Shown here: piece after piece, positions 41,969 to 52,272 of the stretch
How positions within the stretch are numbered: the stretch's first letter is position 1
How the letters are laid out: each line of letters starts with the position of its first letter
Made by a program: the position numbers and the translations under genes
The notes under the pieces: model-generated
Seen by the model: only the letters and a program-made list of their open reading frames with translations
Databases searched by the model: none
Told to the model about the DNA's origin: nothing
NCBI RefSeq assembly: GCF_032121415.1
Contig: NZ_CP135079.1
Coordinates: 6,882,001 to 6,946,000, forward strand
Source of the DNA: Streptomyces parvus
GTDB lineage: Bacteria > Actinomycetota > Actinomycetes > Streptomycetales > Streptomycetaceae
Reading direction: 5' to 3'
Length of the DNA stretch: 64,000 bases

Positions 41969-44347
41969 GTGAGCCAGGCAGGGCAGGGAGCGCACGCTCA
42001 GGGAGGCGAGGGAGAGCCCTCCGAAGCGAGTCCCTCGGCACACAGACCGGCACCCGGACAGCGGCTCATGCTCGACGAGACGATGCAACTCCGCGTAACC
42101 GGAGGTGGCATACCCACCACCCCCCCTGAAGAGCCGTCCATATCCGGCTGGGGGCGGCGTGAGATACCCGGCGATATAGCCGACACACCTTCCGCTCCGG
42201 GGAAAATCGCACGGACCGCACCGACCGGCGACTCCCCAGCGTCCACCTCCGGATCCCGCGTGTCTCGCCGCGCCGACGCCAAGCCCGCCGTGTTCGGCCA
42301 GCCGGTTACCCGGCACCGGCGCAAGCCGCCCAAGCCGCCGCCCGCCGCCCGCCTCGCTGCCACGGTCGCCTCCACCACCGGTGCCCTCGTGGCCGTACTC
42401 GGCCCGCGGCTTCGCCGAGTGCGGCCGCAGTATCCCCGGCCCGGACTCACTGGCTGGAAGCGCTGGGTGCCCACCTGGCGGCAAACCGGGGGCTCGGTCC
42501 TCGCCTCGTTCGGGCTGAGCGTCCTGACCTTGACGGTCGCCTACGCCGTCACCGACATTCCGGACGACCTCAACTCCTTCGCCACCCAGCAGGACACCGT
42601 CTACTTCTGGGCCGACGGCACTCCCATGGCCCGCGCTGGCTGGGTGCAACGGCAGGAGATGGAGCTAGACAACGTGCCCGAGGACGTGCGTTGGGCAGTG
42701 CTCGCCGCCGAGAACGAGAGCTTCTACAGTGACCCCGGCATCTCGGCCAAGGGTCTCACCCGCGCTCTCCTGCGAACTGTCGGACAGGGCAGCACCGAGG
42801 GCGGCTCGACTATCACCCAGCAGTACGTCAAGAACGCCTACCTGAGCCAGGAAAGGACCTACAGCCGAAAGTTCACCGAGGGCATCATGGCTCTCAAGCT
42901 CGACAACAAGATGAGCAAGGACGAGATCCTGGAGGGATACCTCAACACCAGTTGGTTCGGCCGCGGCACCTATGGCATCCAGCGTGCAGCCCAGGCGTAC
43001 TACGGCAAGGACGTAAGCGAACTCAACGCCAGCGAGGGCGCCTTCCTCGCCACCCTCCTCAAGGGCGCCGGACTGTACGATCCGACGCTCGGCCCGGCCA
43101 ACCGTGCCCGCGCGGAAGAGCGGTGGCGGTGGACGCTCGACCGGATGGTGAAGATCGGCAGGATGTCGCCGGAGGAGCGCGCCGGCTACCGGACCTTCCC
43201 GAAGGTGTTGGAAAGCAACCCGCTCTACAGCACCGGCGAGCAGAGCGACTACCTGGTGGAACTCGCTACCCGGTACGCCAAGAAGAGGGCCCGCATCTCC
43301 GACAAGGACTTCGACCGCGGGGGCTACCAGATCTACACGACGTTCGACAAGCAGCGCGTGGACCAGCTCACCCGGGCCGTCAGCAGCGCCCGCAAAAAGG
43401 CCCGTGAGGACAACCCGAAGGCGGCGAAACACGTCCACTACGGCGCCGCCTCCATCGCTGTCGACGGGCGGATCCTGGCCATCCACGGCGGCCCCGACCA
43501 CCGCAAGCAGGGCTACAACGAGTCCAACGCGACCACCGTGCCCGCTGGCTCGGCGTTCCAGCCGTTCGTCTACGCTGCCGCTCTGGAGCACGGCGTGCGC
43601 AAGCGCAGGGACAGCGCCCCCGAGCCGGTGACGGGCGCGACGGTGTACGACGGCGAGGACGAGGTGCCGGTCACCACGCCGGAAGGGCCCTACTGGGACC
43701 GCAGCGGTCGCAAGGTCGCCGCGAAGAACGATGGCGGGCGATCCTACGGGCGGATCACTCTGCACCGGGCCCTCGCGTCATCCGTCAACACCACCTTCAT
43801 GCAGCTCGGTATGGACACCGGACTGGACAAGGTCCGCGACACCGCCCGGGCCGCCGGACTGCTGACCTCCAGCCTCGGCGCCCAGGTGCCCGCACTGGCC
43901 GCCGGAAGCTCTAGACCCAGCGCCATCCGTATGGCAAGCGGCTACACCACCTTCGCCGCCGAGGGCCGGCACACCGAGCCGTACGCCATCCTCAAGGTCA
44001 CCCGCAACGGCCACGAGGTCCCCACGGACGTCCCGGTCGCGCGCGCGGCCGTGGACGCCGACACCGCCGCTGAGGTGCAGTCCGCCCTGACGGACGCCTT
44101 CCGCACCGCCTACCCGGAGACCGCCGCAAAGGCGGACGGCGAGGTCGCGGGAAAGAGGGGCACCACCGAGGACGACACCGCCGCCTGGTATGTCGGCACG
44201 GAGAAGAAGGTGTCCACCGCAGTCGTCGTCTACCGCATCGACCTGGCCAAGAGCTTGGAGCCCCTACCGTTGGAGGGACTGGGCGGCACGATCAGCGACA
44301 GCGTTCCTTACGGCATCTGGTCGGAAGCCCTGAGCCCGCTCGGCTGA
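41969..44347 (+). CDS. class A PBP with degenerate transpeptidase motifs
   Basis: 792 residues from GTG 41969. A disordered cytoplasmic tail of about 170 residues, one membrane helix (173-197), then a GT51 glycosyltransferase with catalytic Glu248 in AAENESFYSDPG, and EGGSTITQQYVKNAYL, so it should polymerise lipid II outside the membrane. The penicillin-binding domain follows, but the SxxK motif reads SAFQ (Ser528, Gln531) and KTG reads KRG (729-731), while SVN (605-607) is kept. Without the Lys general base, crosslinking activity is doubtful. Followed 72 bases later by a deacetylase gene. Confidence 0.88.
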   Translation: MSQAGQGAHAQGGEGEPSEASPSAHRPAPGQRLMLDETMQLRVTGGGIPTTPPEEPSISGWGRREIPGDIADTPSAPGKIARTAPTGDSPASTSGSRVSRRADAKPAVFGQPVTRHRRKPPKPPPAARLAATVASTTGALVAVLGPRLRRVRPQYPRPGLTGWKRWVPTWRQTGGSVLASFGLSVLTLTVAYAVTDIPDDLNSFATQQDTVYFWADGTPMARAGWVQRQEMELDNVPEDVRWAVLAAENESFYSDPGISAKGLTRALLRTVGQGSTEGGSTITQQYVKNAYLSQERTYSRKFTEGIMALKLDNKMSKDEILEGYLNTSWFGRGTYGIQRAAQAYYGKDVSELNASEGAFLATLLKGAGLYDPTLGPANRARAEERWRWTLDRMVKIGRMSPEERAGYRTFPKVLESNPLYSTGEQSDYLVELATRYAKKRARISDKDFDRGGYQIYTTFDKQRVDQLTRAVSSARKKAREDNPKAAKHVHYGAASIAVDGRILAIHGGPDHRKQGYNESNATTVPAGSAFQPFVYAAALEHGVRKRRDSAPEPVTGATVYDGEDEVPVTTPEGPYWDRSGRKVAAKNDGGRSYGRITLHRALASSVNTTFMQLGMDTGLDKVRDTARAAGLLTSSLGAQVPALAAGSSRPSAIRMASGYTTFAAEGRHTEPYAILKVTRNGHEVPTDVPVARAAVDADTAAEVQSALTDAFRTAYPETAAKADGEVAGKRGTTEDDTAAWYVGTEKKVSTAVVVYRIDLAKSLEPLPLEGLGGTISDSVPYGIWSEALSPLG

Positions 44348-44419
44348 CCACCGGCACGACCGACACCGTCCACTTCCGCGCCTCCCACAGGCTGAGGCCG
44401 CCAAGAGATTGAGCCGTTC

Positions 44420-45706
44420 ATGAACAAGCCGTCGGGCCGACGCCGCAAGGACCCCGCGCCCCGCCGCCCCCCCGCCCGCCCTCGGATGCTCGCCCTGGCG
44501 GTACTCGTCGTCGTCGCCTCAACCCTCGGCGGCTACCTGGTCCTGTCCGGCACCGACGACACGGCCCCGACCGCGTCCGCGACGAACCGCTCGCCGCGCC
44601 AACCGCTGTCCGGGGATTCGGGGAAACCGGCTTGGGACGGCAAGGTCAAAGTGATCGGCGACGGCTCGACCTCCTACACAGGCCCGCAGAAGGGGCAGCT
44701 CAAGCCCCGGCCCCTCAAACCCGGCGAGAAACCACCGCAGTTCGTAGTGTTCTCCTGGGACGGCGCCCTTCAAGGCGATGACGGACTGTTCGCGCACTAC
44801 CGGGAGATGGCCAACCGGCACAACGCCCGCATGACCTTCTTCCTCACCGGCATCTACCTACTGCCGAAGGGCAAGAGGGACCTGTATGACCCGCCGCAGC
44901 ACCCCCGGGGCAGCGCGGCCATTAGCTTCCCCACCGACGAGCACGTCTACACCACACTGGAGCAGCTGAGCGGGGCCTGGAAGGACGGCAACGAGATCGG
45001 CACCCACTTCAACGGGCACTTCTGCGGCCCGAAGGGCGGCGGCGACTGGACCGTGCCCGAATGGAAAAGTGAGATCGACCAGTTCTACGACTTCGTCGAG
45101 AAGTGGAAGACGAACACCGGAAGGACCGATCTTGAACCGCTGCCGTTCGACATACGCCGCGAGGTCGTCGGCGGCCGCGCGCCCTGCCTCGAAGGCCAGG
45201 CGAACCTCCTCAAGGCCGCCAAGACCTACGACTGGCGCTACGACGCCAGCTCCGCCGGTGACTTCCAAATATGGCCTCAGAAGAAGAACGGCATATGGGA
45301 CTTTCCGCTCCAGATGCTTCCGTATGAGGGAGGCAAGTATCAAGGCTTGTCCATGGACTTCAACTTCCTCTACAACCAGTCCGAGGGCAAAACCGACGGC
45401 GATCCGGCCATGCACCCGAAGTGGCAGCAGGAGACCCTGAACACCTACATAGCCGGGTTCAACCGCGTCTACTACGGCAGTCGCGCACCTCTGTTCATCG
45501 GCAACCACTTTGAGGAGTGGAACGGCGGCATCTACATGAAGGCCGTCGACCAGATGATAGAGAAGGTGTGCACTAAGAAGGACGTCCATTGCGTTTCCTT
45601 CAAGGAACTTGCCGACTGGATGGACGTCCAGAAGCCCGCCACACTGGAGCGGCTCCGCAGCCTCGACCCCGCCCAATCTCCGGACTGGTCCACCGTCGTG
45701 AAGTGA
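44420..45706 (+). CDS. NodB-type polysaccharide deacetylase, membrane-anchored
   Basis: 428 residues. Basic Pro/Arg-rich N terminus, one membrane anchor (LALAVLVVVASTLGGYLVLS), and an outer NodB-like domain with FVVFSWDGALQGDD (metal Asp), RMTFFLTGIYLL and the HxxxH motif in GTHFNGHFCG. Removes acetyl groups from cell-surface sugars, probably peptidoglycan or a related polymer. Directly follows the PBP, which suggests that newly made glycan is its substrate. Confidence 0.85.
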   Translation: MNKPSGRRRKDPAPRRPPARPRMLALAVLVVVASTLGGYLVLSGTDDTAPTASATNRSPRQPLSGDSGKPAWDGKVKVIGDGSTSYTGPQKGQLKPRPLKPGEKPPQFVVFSWDGALQGDDGLFAHYREMANRHNARMTFFLTGIYLLPKGKRDLYDPPQHPRGSAAISFPTDEHVYTTLEQLSGAWKDGNEIGTHFNGHFCGPKGGGDWTVPEWKSEIDQFYDFVEKWKTNTGRTDLEPLPFDIRREVVGGRAPCLEGQANLLKAAKTYDWRYDASSAGDFQIWPQKKNGIWDFPLQMLPYEGGKYQGLSMDFNFLYNQSEGKTDGDPAMHPKWQQETLNTYIAGFNRVYYGSRAPLFIGNHFEEWNGGIYMKAVDQMIEKVCTKKDVHCVSFKELADWMDVQKPATLERLRSLDPAQSPDWSTVVK

Positions 45707-45787
45707 CAGCCCAACGGCCTTTGCTCCCGGGCCGGTCATGGCATGAACGGCACCGGGCCAAGCTGGTGTGCCGGGGTGGCCCTGATG

Positions 45788-46570
45788 ATTCCGTATCCTG
45801 CCATGCTCGACGTCTTGCACGAGCTGGTTGAGCATGTTTCCTGGCTGCTTCACGAGCACCGCCGAGCTCGCAACACCCGCTGGCGCAAGCTCGGCTGCTT
45901 CAAGCAGGCACTCCTCACGCTGGGCCATCTGCGGAAGAACGAGACGTTCTCGCAGCTCGGAACCGGTTTCGGAATATCCCAGGCCATCGCCTGGCGGTAC
46001 GTCGACGAAACGCTGGACGTCCTGGCCTACTGGGCGCCCGGCCTGCGTGAAGCCCTCACCGGCCTCGGTGAAGGCGACCACGTCATCGTTGACGGCACCT
46101 TGACCCCCATCGACCGGATCGCCGCGGACGAGCCGTACTGCTCGACGAAGCACCGCAAGCACGGAATGAACGTGCAGGTCATCGCCCGGTCCGAGGTCAC
46201 ACCTCTGTGGTTCTCCCGCGACACCGGACCGCACCCATGATCTGACTCCGGCCAGGGCTCACGGCATCGTGCAGGCGCCTTACCAGAGAGATCCTCATCC
46301 TTGCGGACCGTGCCCAGGGCGCCGGCGCAACGGTCCGCACTCGGTACCAGAACCACCGCGAACAGCCCGAGCACTACCCGCAGTTCAACCGAGACCACGC
46401 GCGCCTGAGAGCACCGGGAGAACGGGCCGTCGCACAGTTGAAGTCCTGGCGAATCCTCCGACGAGCCCGATGCTCCACCGCCGCATCGGCACCATCGTCC
46501 AAGCCGTCCACACCCTCTACTGGCGCATCGAGCTCGACCCCGCCGCGCCCCGGAACTCTCCTCCGGGGCG
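45788..46570 (+). mobile_element. IS5-family element, decayed transposase
   Basis: Frame from about 45788: MLDVLHELVEHVSWLLHEHR, QLGTGFGISQAIAWRYVDET, DHVIVDGTLTPIDRIAADEP and KHRKHGMNVQVIA, the N half with the first DDE Asp. After WFSRDTGPHP the frame ends, and the rest follows in other frames: REILILADRAQGAGA, HARLRAPGERAVAQLKSWRI, then GTIVQAVHTLYWRIELD. At least two frameshifts. Confidence 0.78.
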
Positions 46571-46685
46571 CGGCGGCATGAGCGGCCGCGCTGCTGGAAG
46601 GCCATGCGAAATCGGCCTGACGCAGCAGTTTCAGCCGTCTTTCCTTCATGAGGCAGTCGCGGTCGCGGCGCTGCTCAAGGATGAC

Positions 46686-47092
<407 letters not shown>

Positions 47093-47339
47093 GCGTCGTC
47101 GGAGGCTTCGGCCGTCACTTTGGGCGGAAAGAACGATCACGGACAGAGGGAACACGTCCCCGTACGCCTCGCTGAACACCGCGCTCTGGTTGCCGTAGTA
47201 CTGAAGCCGACCGCGAGAACGTGCAGAGGCATGCCTCTCAGGGCTGTCCCGCGGGCTCTGCTGCCCAGCTGAGACAGCGCGGCAGGGCCCTGGAACGTCG
47301 CCTGTGGCAGCAGGTCCATCAGGAGCTGGCGAGGTGCGC

Positions 47340-47719
47340 AACCAGGAGCTGAGGGGGCAACCAGTTCGCCTGGGCGGAGGCCGGCGAGGATTACCTGATC
47401 CAGTCGGTCAACACCGCGAAAGACGGCGGGGCCCAGCTGTTCACCCACAACTACGCCAAGCCCGGCGACCGGGTCGGTCCGCACGCCTCGTACCACTTCG
47501 CTTAGCTGGTGCTGGCCAGCGACTCTGGAGAACGAGACAGCCTCCCGAACCGGGATCCCGGCGGGCTCGACGCTGATCTTCGTCGAGGACCCGCTCACCG
47601 TCGTGGGTGGGCCCACCGTGGCTGGGTCCGGCCCGACGCTCGGCCTAAACGCGATGTTCCCGGGGTACCTCGTCCCGTTCTGCGACAGCCGCTGGGCTGG
47701 TGGCTGGGACCGGGCATAG
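47340..47719 (+). pseudogene. unrecognised gene in at least three frames
   Basis: Protein-like pieces occur in order: FAWAEAGEDYLIQSVNTAKD, GAQLFTHNYAKPGDRVG and ASYHFA; then ETASRTGIPAGSTLIFVEDP, LTVVGGPTVAGSG and FPGYLVPFCDSRWAGGWDRA in another frame ending at the TAG at 47717-47719. The family is not known to me. Confidence 0.35.
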
Positions 47720-47822
47720 GCCCTGAGGCCCTTGTCCGCCCGGCGGCCGACAGCTGATCCTTGCACTCCTGCCCCGACGGGGCGCGGAGGCCGGGTACCC
47801 GGGAACGTGGACGGAGTCGTAC

Positions 47823-48377
47823 ATGAGCGGGATGAAGAGAGTTCTGCGCCGCACGGCGGTAGGGGCGAGCGCGCTGCTCACGGCGGTGGGTATCACCATG
47901 ACGGGGGCGTCCCCGGCCGCGGCGGTGGACTACTACTACGAGCTGCCGTACCCGGCGGGGGAGGCCTACACGGTGACCCAGGGGCCGGAGGGCACGTACT
48001 CCCACACCGGTCCCTACAACGAGTACGCGTGGGACTTCGGGCTCCCCGCCAACTACGAGGTGTCCGCCGCCCAGGCAGGCACCATCGTCTTCTCGAACTG
48101 GTCGCCGTACTGGCAGAACGGCATCGAGGTGCTCATCCGGCACTCGAACGGCCAGTGCACCCACTACGCGCACCTGAACCGGTCGTTCTACGAGCCGGGC
48201 GACTGGGTTCCGCAGGGCCGGATCGTCGGCTGGTCGGGCAGCACGGGCGCCTCCACGGGCCCGCATCTGCACTTCCAGGTCATCGACTGCAACAGCCGCG
48301 TGGGCCTGCCCGCCACCATCCAGGGCTGGACGCCCTACACCGGGACGCGCCCCGTCAGCGTGAACCACTACGCCTGA
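47823..48377 (+). CDS. secreted M23 (LytM) metallopeptidase
   Basis: 184 residues. Signal peptide (RRTAVGASALLTAVGITMTG, cleavage after AAA), then one LytM domain: first zinc-binding pair in YSHTGPYNEYAWDFGLP (His, Asp), second in CTHYAHLN and STGPHLHFQV (HxH). Typical for a small exported peptidoglycan endopeptidase. GGAG seven bases before ATG 47823. Its last 10 bases overlap the end of the minus-strand dehydratase fragment. It is the only intact gene in this decayed stretch. Confidence 0.88.
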   Translation: MSGMKRVLRRTAVGASALLTAVGITMTGASPAAAVDYYYELPYPAGEAYTVTQGPEGTYSHTGPYNEYAWDFGLPANYEVSAAQAGTIVFSNWSPYWQNGIEVLIRHSNGQCTHYAHLNRSFYEPGDWVPQGRIVGWSGSTGASTGPHLHFQVIDCNSRVGLPATIQGWTPYTGTRPVSVNHYA

Positions 48378-48768
48378 CTGGACCGGACCCGCACGGGTGG
48401 TGCCCCCGGCACCACCCGCATGCCCGGTCCCCGGACCCGGTAGATGCACCTGTCGTCGCCCCACAATGACGCGTCCGCCACGGTGTAGGGACCCCGTGCG
48501 TCCGTGCCGCTCTCCACGATGTCCATGTCCACTCGGATCAGCCGGTTGGCCGGGATGATCTGGCCGCGGCACGTCCAGGTCGCCTCGCGGCCCGGCAGCA
48601 CCGGTTGGAACCCGGGGTCGACGAGCCCGTCGGCCGCGCCCTGCTCCAGCAGGTGGTACTGGAGCAGTTGGCACATGGCCTCGATCCCCAACGAGCCCGG
48701 CTGCACGGGGTCCTGGAAGAAGTGGGCCCGGAAGAACAAGGCGTCCGGACGGACGTCCTTCGGGCGCG
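48368..48768 (-). pseudogene. 3' fragment of a FabA-like (hot-dog) dehydratase gene
   Basis: About 130 residues remain: KDVRPDALFFRAHFFQDPVQ, PGSLGIEAMCQLLQYHLLEQ, CRGQIIPANRLIRVDMDIVE to the stop. This is the C-terminal hot-dog of a beta-hydroxyacyl-ACP dehydratase as in PfaC-type synthases. The 5' part ends abruptly at 48768 where an unrelated plus-strand gene piece begins. Confidence 0.6.
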
Positions 48769-49101
48769 GGCAAGGGACTGGCCTACCTGCACGTCGCCCT
48801 CGCCAACCCAAAGCAGCCGCTCTTCGCCCGCCTGCGTGAACTCTGGACCGGCACTCTGATCGCCAACCCGGTCCTGCCCGCCGACCAGATCCCCGCCGAC
48901 GGTGGACGCGAAGCAGCCGAACGCCTCCTGGGCGCAGGCGTCGACCTCATCGCACTGGGCCGCCCGTTCCTCGCCAACCCCGACCTCGTCCAGCGCATCC
49001 GCACCGGAGCCCCGATCAACACCGTCCACGCCAAGTACGCGATGTACACCGGCGGACCCACCGGCTACACCGACTACCGCACCATGCACACCCACGACTG
49101 A
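48766..49101 (+). pseudogene. 3' fragment of an old yellow enzyme (alkene reductase)
   Basis: The frame reads GLAYLHVALANPKQPLFAR, WTGTLIANPVLPADQIPADG and GVDLIALGRPFLANPDLVQR, the FMN phosphate-binding C-terminal third of OYE-family reductases. No start codon; it begins exactly where the dehydratase fragment ends. Confidence 0.65.
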
Positions 49102-49175
49102 CTTGGGTCTGGTCGGCGAACGCCAAGGACGAAGAACCGCTCCAGCCCCGGGCGTGCGGGCACCCCGGTGGAGCC

Positions 49176-49841
49176 ATGCGAACCGATGTGTCCTACCTCA
49201 GCAGCCGACCGGAGATCGGCTCCGACCGGATCGGCGCCCTGGGCATCTGCGCCTCCGGCGGCTACGTCATTCCCGCCGCGGTCACCGACCACCGCATCCG
49301 CGCGGTCGCGACGGCCGGCGCCGTCGACCTCGGACTGTACTTCCGGGTCGGCCCCGACGGCACCCAGGACCCCGCCGCCCTCCAGGCGCTGCTCGACGCG
49401 GCGGCCGCGGCACGCACCACCGAGGCGGCCGGCGAGCCGCTCCCGACGATGTCCGTGCGCCCGACTGAGGAAGAGGCACGCGCCGGCGGCCGCTACTCCT
49501 ACGAAGCCTGGGAGTACTACAGCACCGACCGCGGCCGGCACCCGCGCCAGGCCGACGAGTTCACCTTCTCCAGCGTCGACAAGATCATGAACTTCGACGC
49601 CTTCCACCTCATCGGTCTGCTCGCCCCGCGACCGCTCCTGATGGTCGCCGGCAACGAAGCGGCCACCGCCTGGATGTCCGAGGAAGCGGTCAAGAAGGCC
49701 AACGAGCCCAAGCGGCAGCACTGGATCGAAGGAGCCAGTCACGTCGACCTCTACGACCGCTACGTACCCCAGGTCACCACCGAACTCCTCCCGTTCTTCA
49801 CCCAGAACCTCGCGGCGCAGACCGCGCACGCGACGGTCTGA
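49176..49841 (+). pseudogene. alpha/beta hydrolase (dienelactone-hydrolase-like), N-terminally truncated
   Basis: 221 residues can be read from 49176 (MRTDVSYLSSRPEIG). The nucleophile elbow GALGICASGGYVIPAAV, the Asp region LLAPRPLLMVAGNEAATAW and the His in EGASHVDLYDRY are present, but the ~90 residues with the first strands and oxyanion loop are absent. The surviving part could still be translated. Confidence 0.6.
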
Positions 49842-49853
49842 ACACCGCTCGAG

Positions 49854-50435
49854 TTGCAGTTCGGGACCAACCACCTGGGCCACTTCGCCCTGACGAACCT
49901 GCTCCTCCCGCGCATCAGGGAGCGGGTGGTCACGGTGGCCTCACTCGGGCACCGGATCGGCTCAATGGACTTCTCCGACCTTCAGTGGGAGCGCAGGCCG
50001 TACCGGCCCAACGCCGCCTATACGCAGTCCAAGCTGGCCAACCTCCTGTTCGCCGCCGAACTCCAGCGCAGACTCACCCGCGCGGGACCACCCGTCATCT
50101 CGACGGCCGCGCACCCCGGCATCTCCTCGACGAACCTGATGCGACCGGAGAAGAAGCCCTCCCTCGGATGCCGCGTCGAGAAGGTCCTCGTCGGGCTCGT
50201 CGCCCACAGCGCCGAGGAGGGGGCCCTGCCCACGCTGTACGCCGCCACCGCGAACCTTCCCGGCGACAGCTACGTCGGCCCCGACCGGCTGTGGGGCATG
50301 CGCGGCGCGCCGACGCTGGTCGGACGGGCCCGCCGAGCACGTGACGGCACGGCGGCACGGCGGCTGTGGGAGGTGTCGGAGGAACTGACCGGCACGCGCT
50401 TCCCCCTCGATGCGCCCGCGCCCTCTGCCTCGTGA
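49854..50435 (+). pseudogene. short-chain dehydrogenase, N-terminally truncated
   Basis: Begins ELQFGTNHLGHFALTNLLLP and keeps the YTQSKLAN (YxxxK) catalytic pair, followed by HPGISSTNLM. The NAD(P)-binding Rossmann half with TGxxxGxG is gone. It stands 12 bases behind the truncated hydrolase. Confidence 0.65.
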
Positions 50436-50766
50436 AGCTGGGCGAGGAAGTCCTCGGAATCCCTGTGGGACCAGCGCCGCAGGTCGTCGAGTGTGGTCAC
50501 GCCGACGCGCGCGGCGGCGACCTGTTCGGGTGTCCTGTCGATGTACGCCGCCCGCCATCGACCCGGGTATGCGCGGCAGGATCGGGAACCGGCCGCGACA
50601 GCGAGCGCGGCAGCACGCTCTACCGCAGCCTCAGAGCCTTCTCCCGCAACACAGGACTGTGCTTCGGGAACCGGATCAGTGAGGCTTAGGAGCGGTTGTA
50701 CCTGGAAACGACTACTCCCGAGCGATCGCCGCTTCGGTGGTCGGCCGACGCAGGGAGAGACCTTAC
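50436..50766. other. gap with a possible minus-strand remnant
   Basis: The minus strand at 50580-50430 reads YIDRTPEQVAAARVGVTTL then DDLRRWSHRDSEDFLAQLHE, protein-like but without a recognised family or an intact start. The promoter of the following operon should be at the right end, near TGGAAACGACTACT; no clear Fur box is seen there. Confidence 0.35.
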
Positions 50767-52272
50767 GTGGACGCGCCCTTATATCTGAGACCCAGGGTGG
50801 AGCCGCCGCTCGCCGGACTACTGACGGACCGGCACTTCCTGCACTCGCTCGTCGACGCGCTGGGTTCGCCGCTCAACGTGCTGCTCCCCGAGGCCGTGGC
50901 CGAGAACGCCGCCCGCTTCCGCACCGTCTACGACCGCCACCATCTCACCGGACGCGTGTACTTCGCACACAAGGCGAATCGTTCCAGCGCCCTACTGCGG
51001 CGACTGGCGGCGGAGGACCCGGCCGCCGTCGGCGTCGACGTCGCATCCGTGGCGGAGCTGAGGCACGCACTGGGTTGCGGGTTCACCGGCGACCGCATCA
51101 TGGCCACCGGTCCCAAGGACGCCGCGTTCCTCTGGCTGGCCGCCCGAGTCGGAGCGACCGTCAATCTGGACTCGCCCGGCGAACTGGAACGGCTCTCCGG
51201 CCTGGTGCGCGCGCACGGGTTCGGCCGGGTCGCCGTGCTGGTACGCCTGTCGGGGTTCGAGCACGCCTCCGGCCGCGAGGGAGCGGGCACCCGACTGCTC
51301 TCCCGGCGCAGCCGGTTCGGCACTCCGGTACAGGGCGCGGAGGCGCTGCTGTCGGCGCTCGAACGCAACGCGGAGACGGTGGAGTTCGTCGGCGCCGCCT
51401 ATCACCTCGACACCACCGGCTTGGAGGAGAAGGCGCGGGCGTTGGAGCAGTGCGTGCTGTTCATGGACGAATGCCGGGCGCGGGGGCTCTCACCGCGCGC
51501 TCTGGACATCGGGGGTGGATTCGGCGTCGGCTACGTCGCCGAGGCGGAGGAGTGGGAGCGGTGGACCACCGCGCTGACCGAAGCGGTGCTCGGTGTCCGC
51601 CCGCCGTTGACCTGGCGCGGTCACGGATACGGGCTGCGCAACGAGGGCGGTACGGTGCGCGGCGCCGCCGCGCTGTACCCCGCGCACCGCCCCACCGCGG
51701 GCCCCGGCTACCTCGACGAGCTGCTCTCCCTGCCCGCGCCGGTGCTGGGCCGCCATACCGCCACCCTCCTGCTGGAGCACCTTCACGACCTGCACATCGA
51801 ACCGGGGCGCTCTCTCGTCGACCAGTGCGGACTGTCGCTCGCCCGCGTGCTGGACGTACGCCCCGCGGACCCGGACTCCGGGCAGTACCTGGTGCACCTC
51901 GCCATGAACGCGGGTGACATGAGCCTGGAGGAGCACGGCGTCCTGGTGGACCCCGTCCTGCTGCCGCGGGGTGGGACCACCGCGGCCGTTGACGGGGAGG
52001 CTGTCGGTGTCTACCTCACGGGCAACCTCTGCCTGGAAGGTGATCTCCTCACGCGCCGTCTGGTCCACCTGCCGCGGCTGCCGGTGGCGGGGGACCTGCT
52101 GGCTTTCGTCAACACCGCCGGGTACGCCATGGACTTCCACGCCCACCGTGCGCAGCGGCAGCCGGTCGCGCGGACGGTCGCGGTGGAGCGGCGGGGCGAA
52201 TCCTGGAACTGGTGCCCGGACGAGGACTACTGGCCGATCACACCCGTGGGGGAGCAGCCGGATGAGGTATGA
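50767..52272 (+). CDS. fold-III PLP decarboxylase-like protein
   Basis: 501 residues from GTG 50767 (GGGAGAG upstream). Alanine-racemase/diaminopimelate decarboxylase fold: PLP Lys69 in VYFAHKANRSSA, VGVDVASVAELRHAL, GAAYHLDTTGLEEK, ALDIGGGFGVG phosphate loop, LHIEPGRSLVDQCGL with the substrate-side Arg, and YAMDFHAH near the end. The decarboxylated substrate is unknown; siderophore pathways use such enzymes (SbnH, DesA-like roles differ). First of three overlapping PLP-enzyme genes. Confidence 0.85.
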   Translation: MDAPLYLRPRVEPPLAGLLTDRHFLHSLVDALGSPLNVLLPEAVAENAARFRTVYDRHHLTGRVYFAHKANRSSALLRRLAAEDPAAVGVDVASVAELRHALGCGFTGDRIMATGPKDAAFLWLAARVGATVNLDSPGELERLSGLVRAHGFGRVAVLVRLSGFEHASGREGAGTRLLSRRSRFGTPVQGAEALLSALERNAETVEFVGAAYHLDTTGLEEKARALEQCVLFMDECRARGLSPRALDIGGGFGVGYVAEAEEWERWTTALTEAVLGVRPPLTWRGHGYGLRNEGGTVRGAAALYPAHRPTAGPGYLDELLSLPAPVLGRHTATLLLEHLHDLHIEPGRSLVDQCGLSLARVLDVRPADPDSGQYLVHLAMNAGDMSLEEHGVLVDPVLLPRGGTTAAVDGEAVGVYLTGNLCLEGDLLTRRLVHLPRLPVAGDLLAFVNTAGYAMDFHAHRAQRQPVARTVAVERRGESWNWCPDEDYWPITPVGEQPDEV

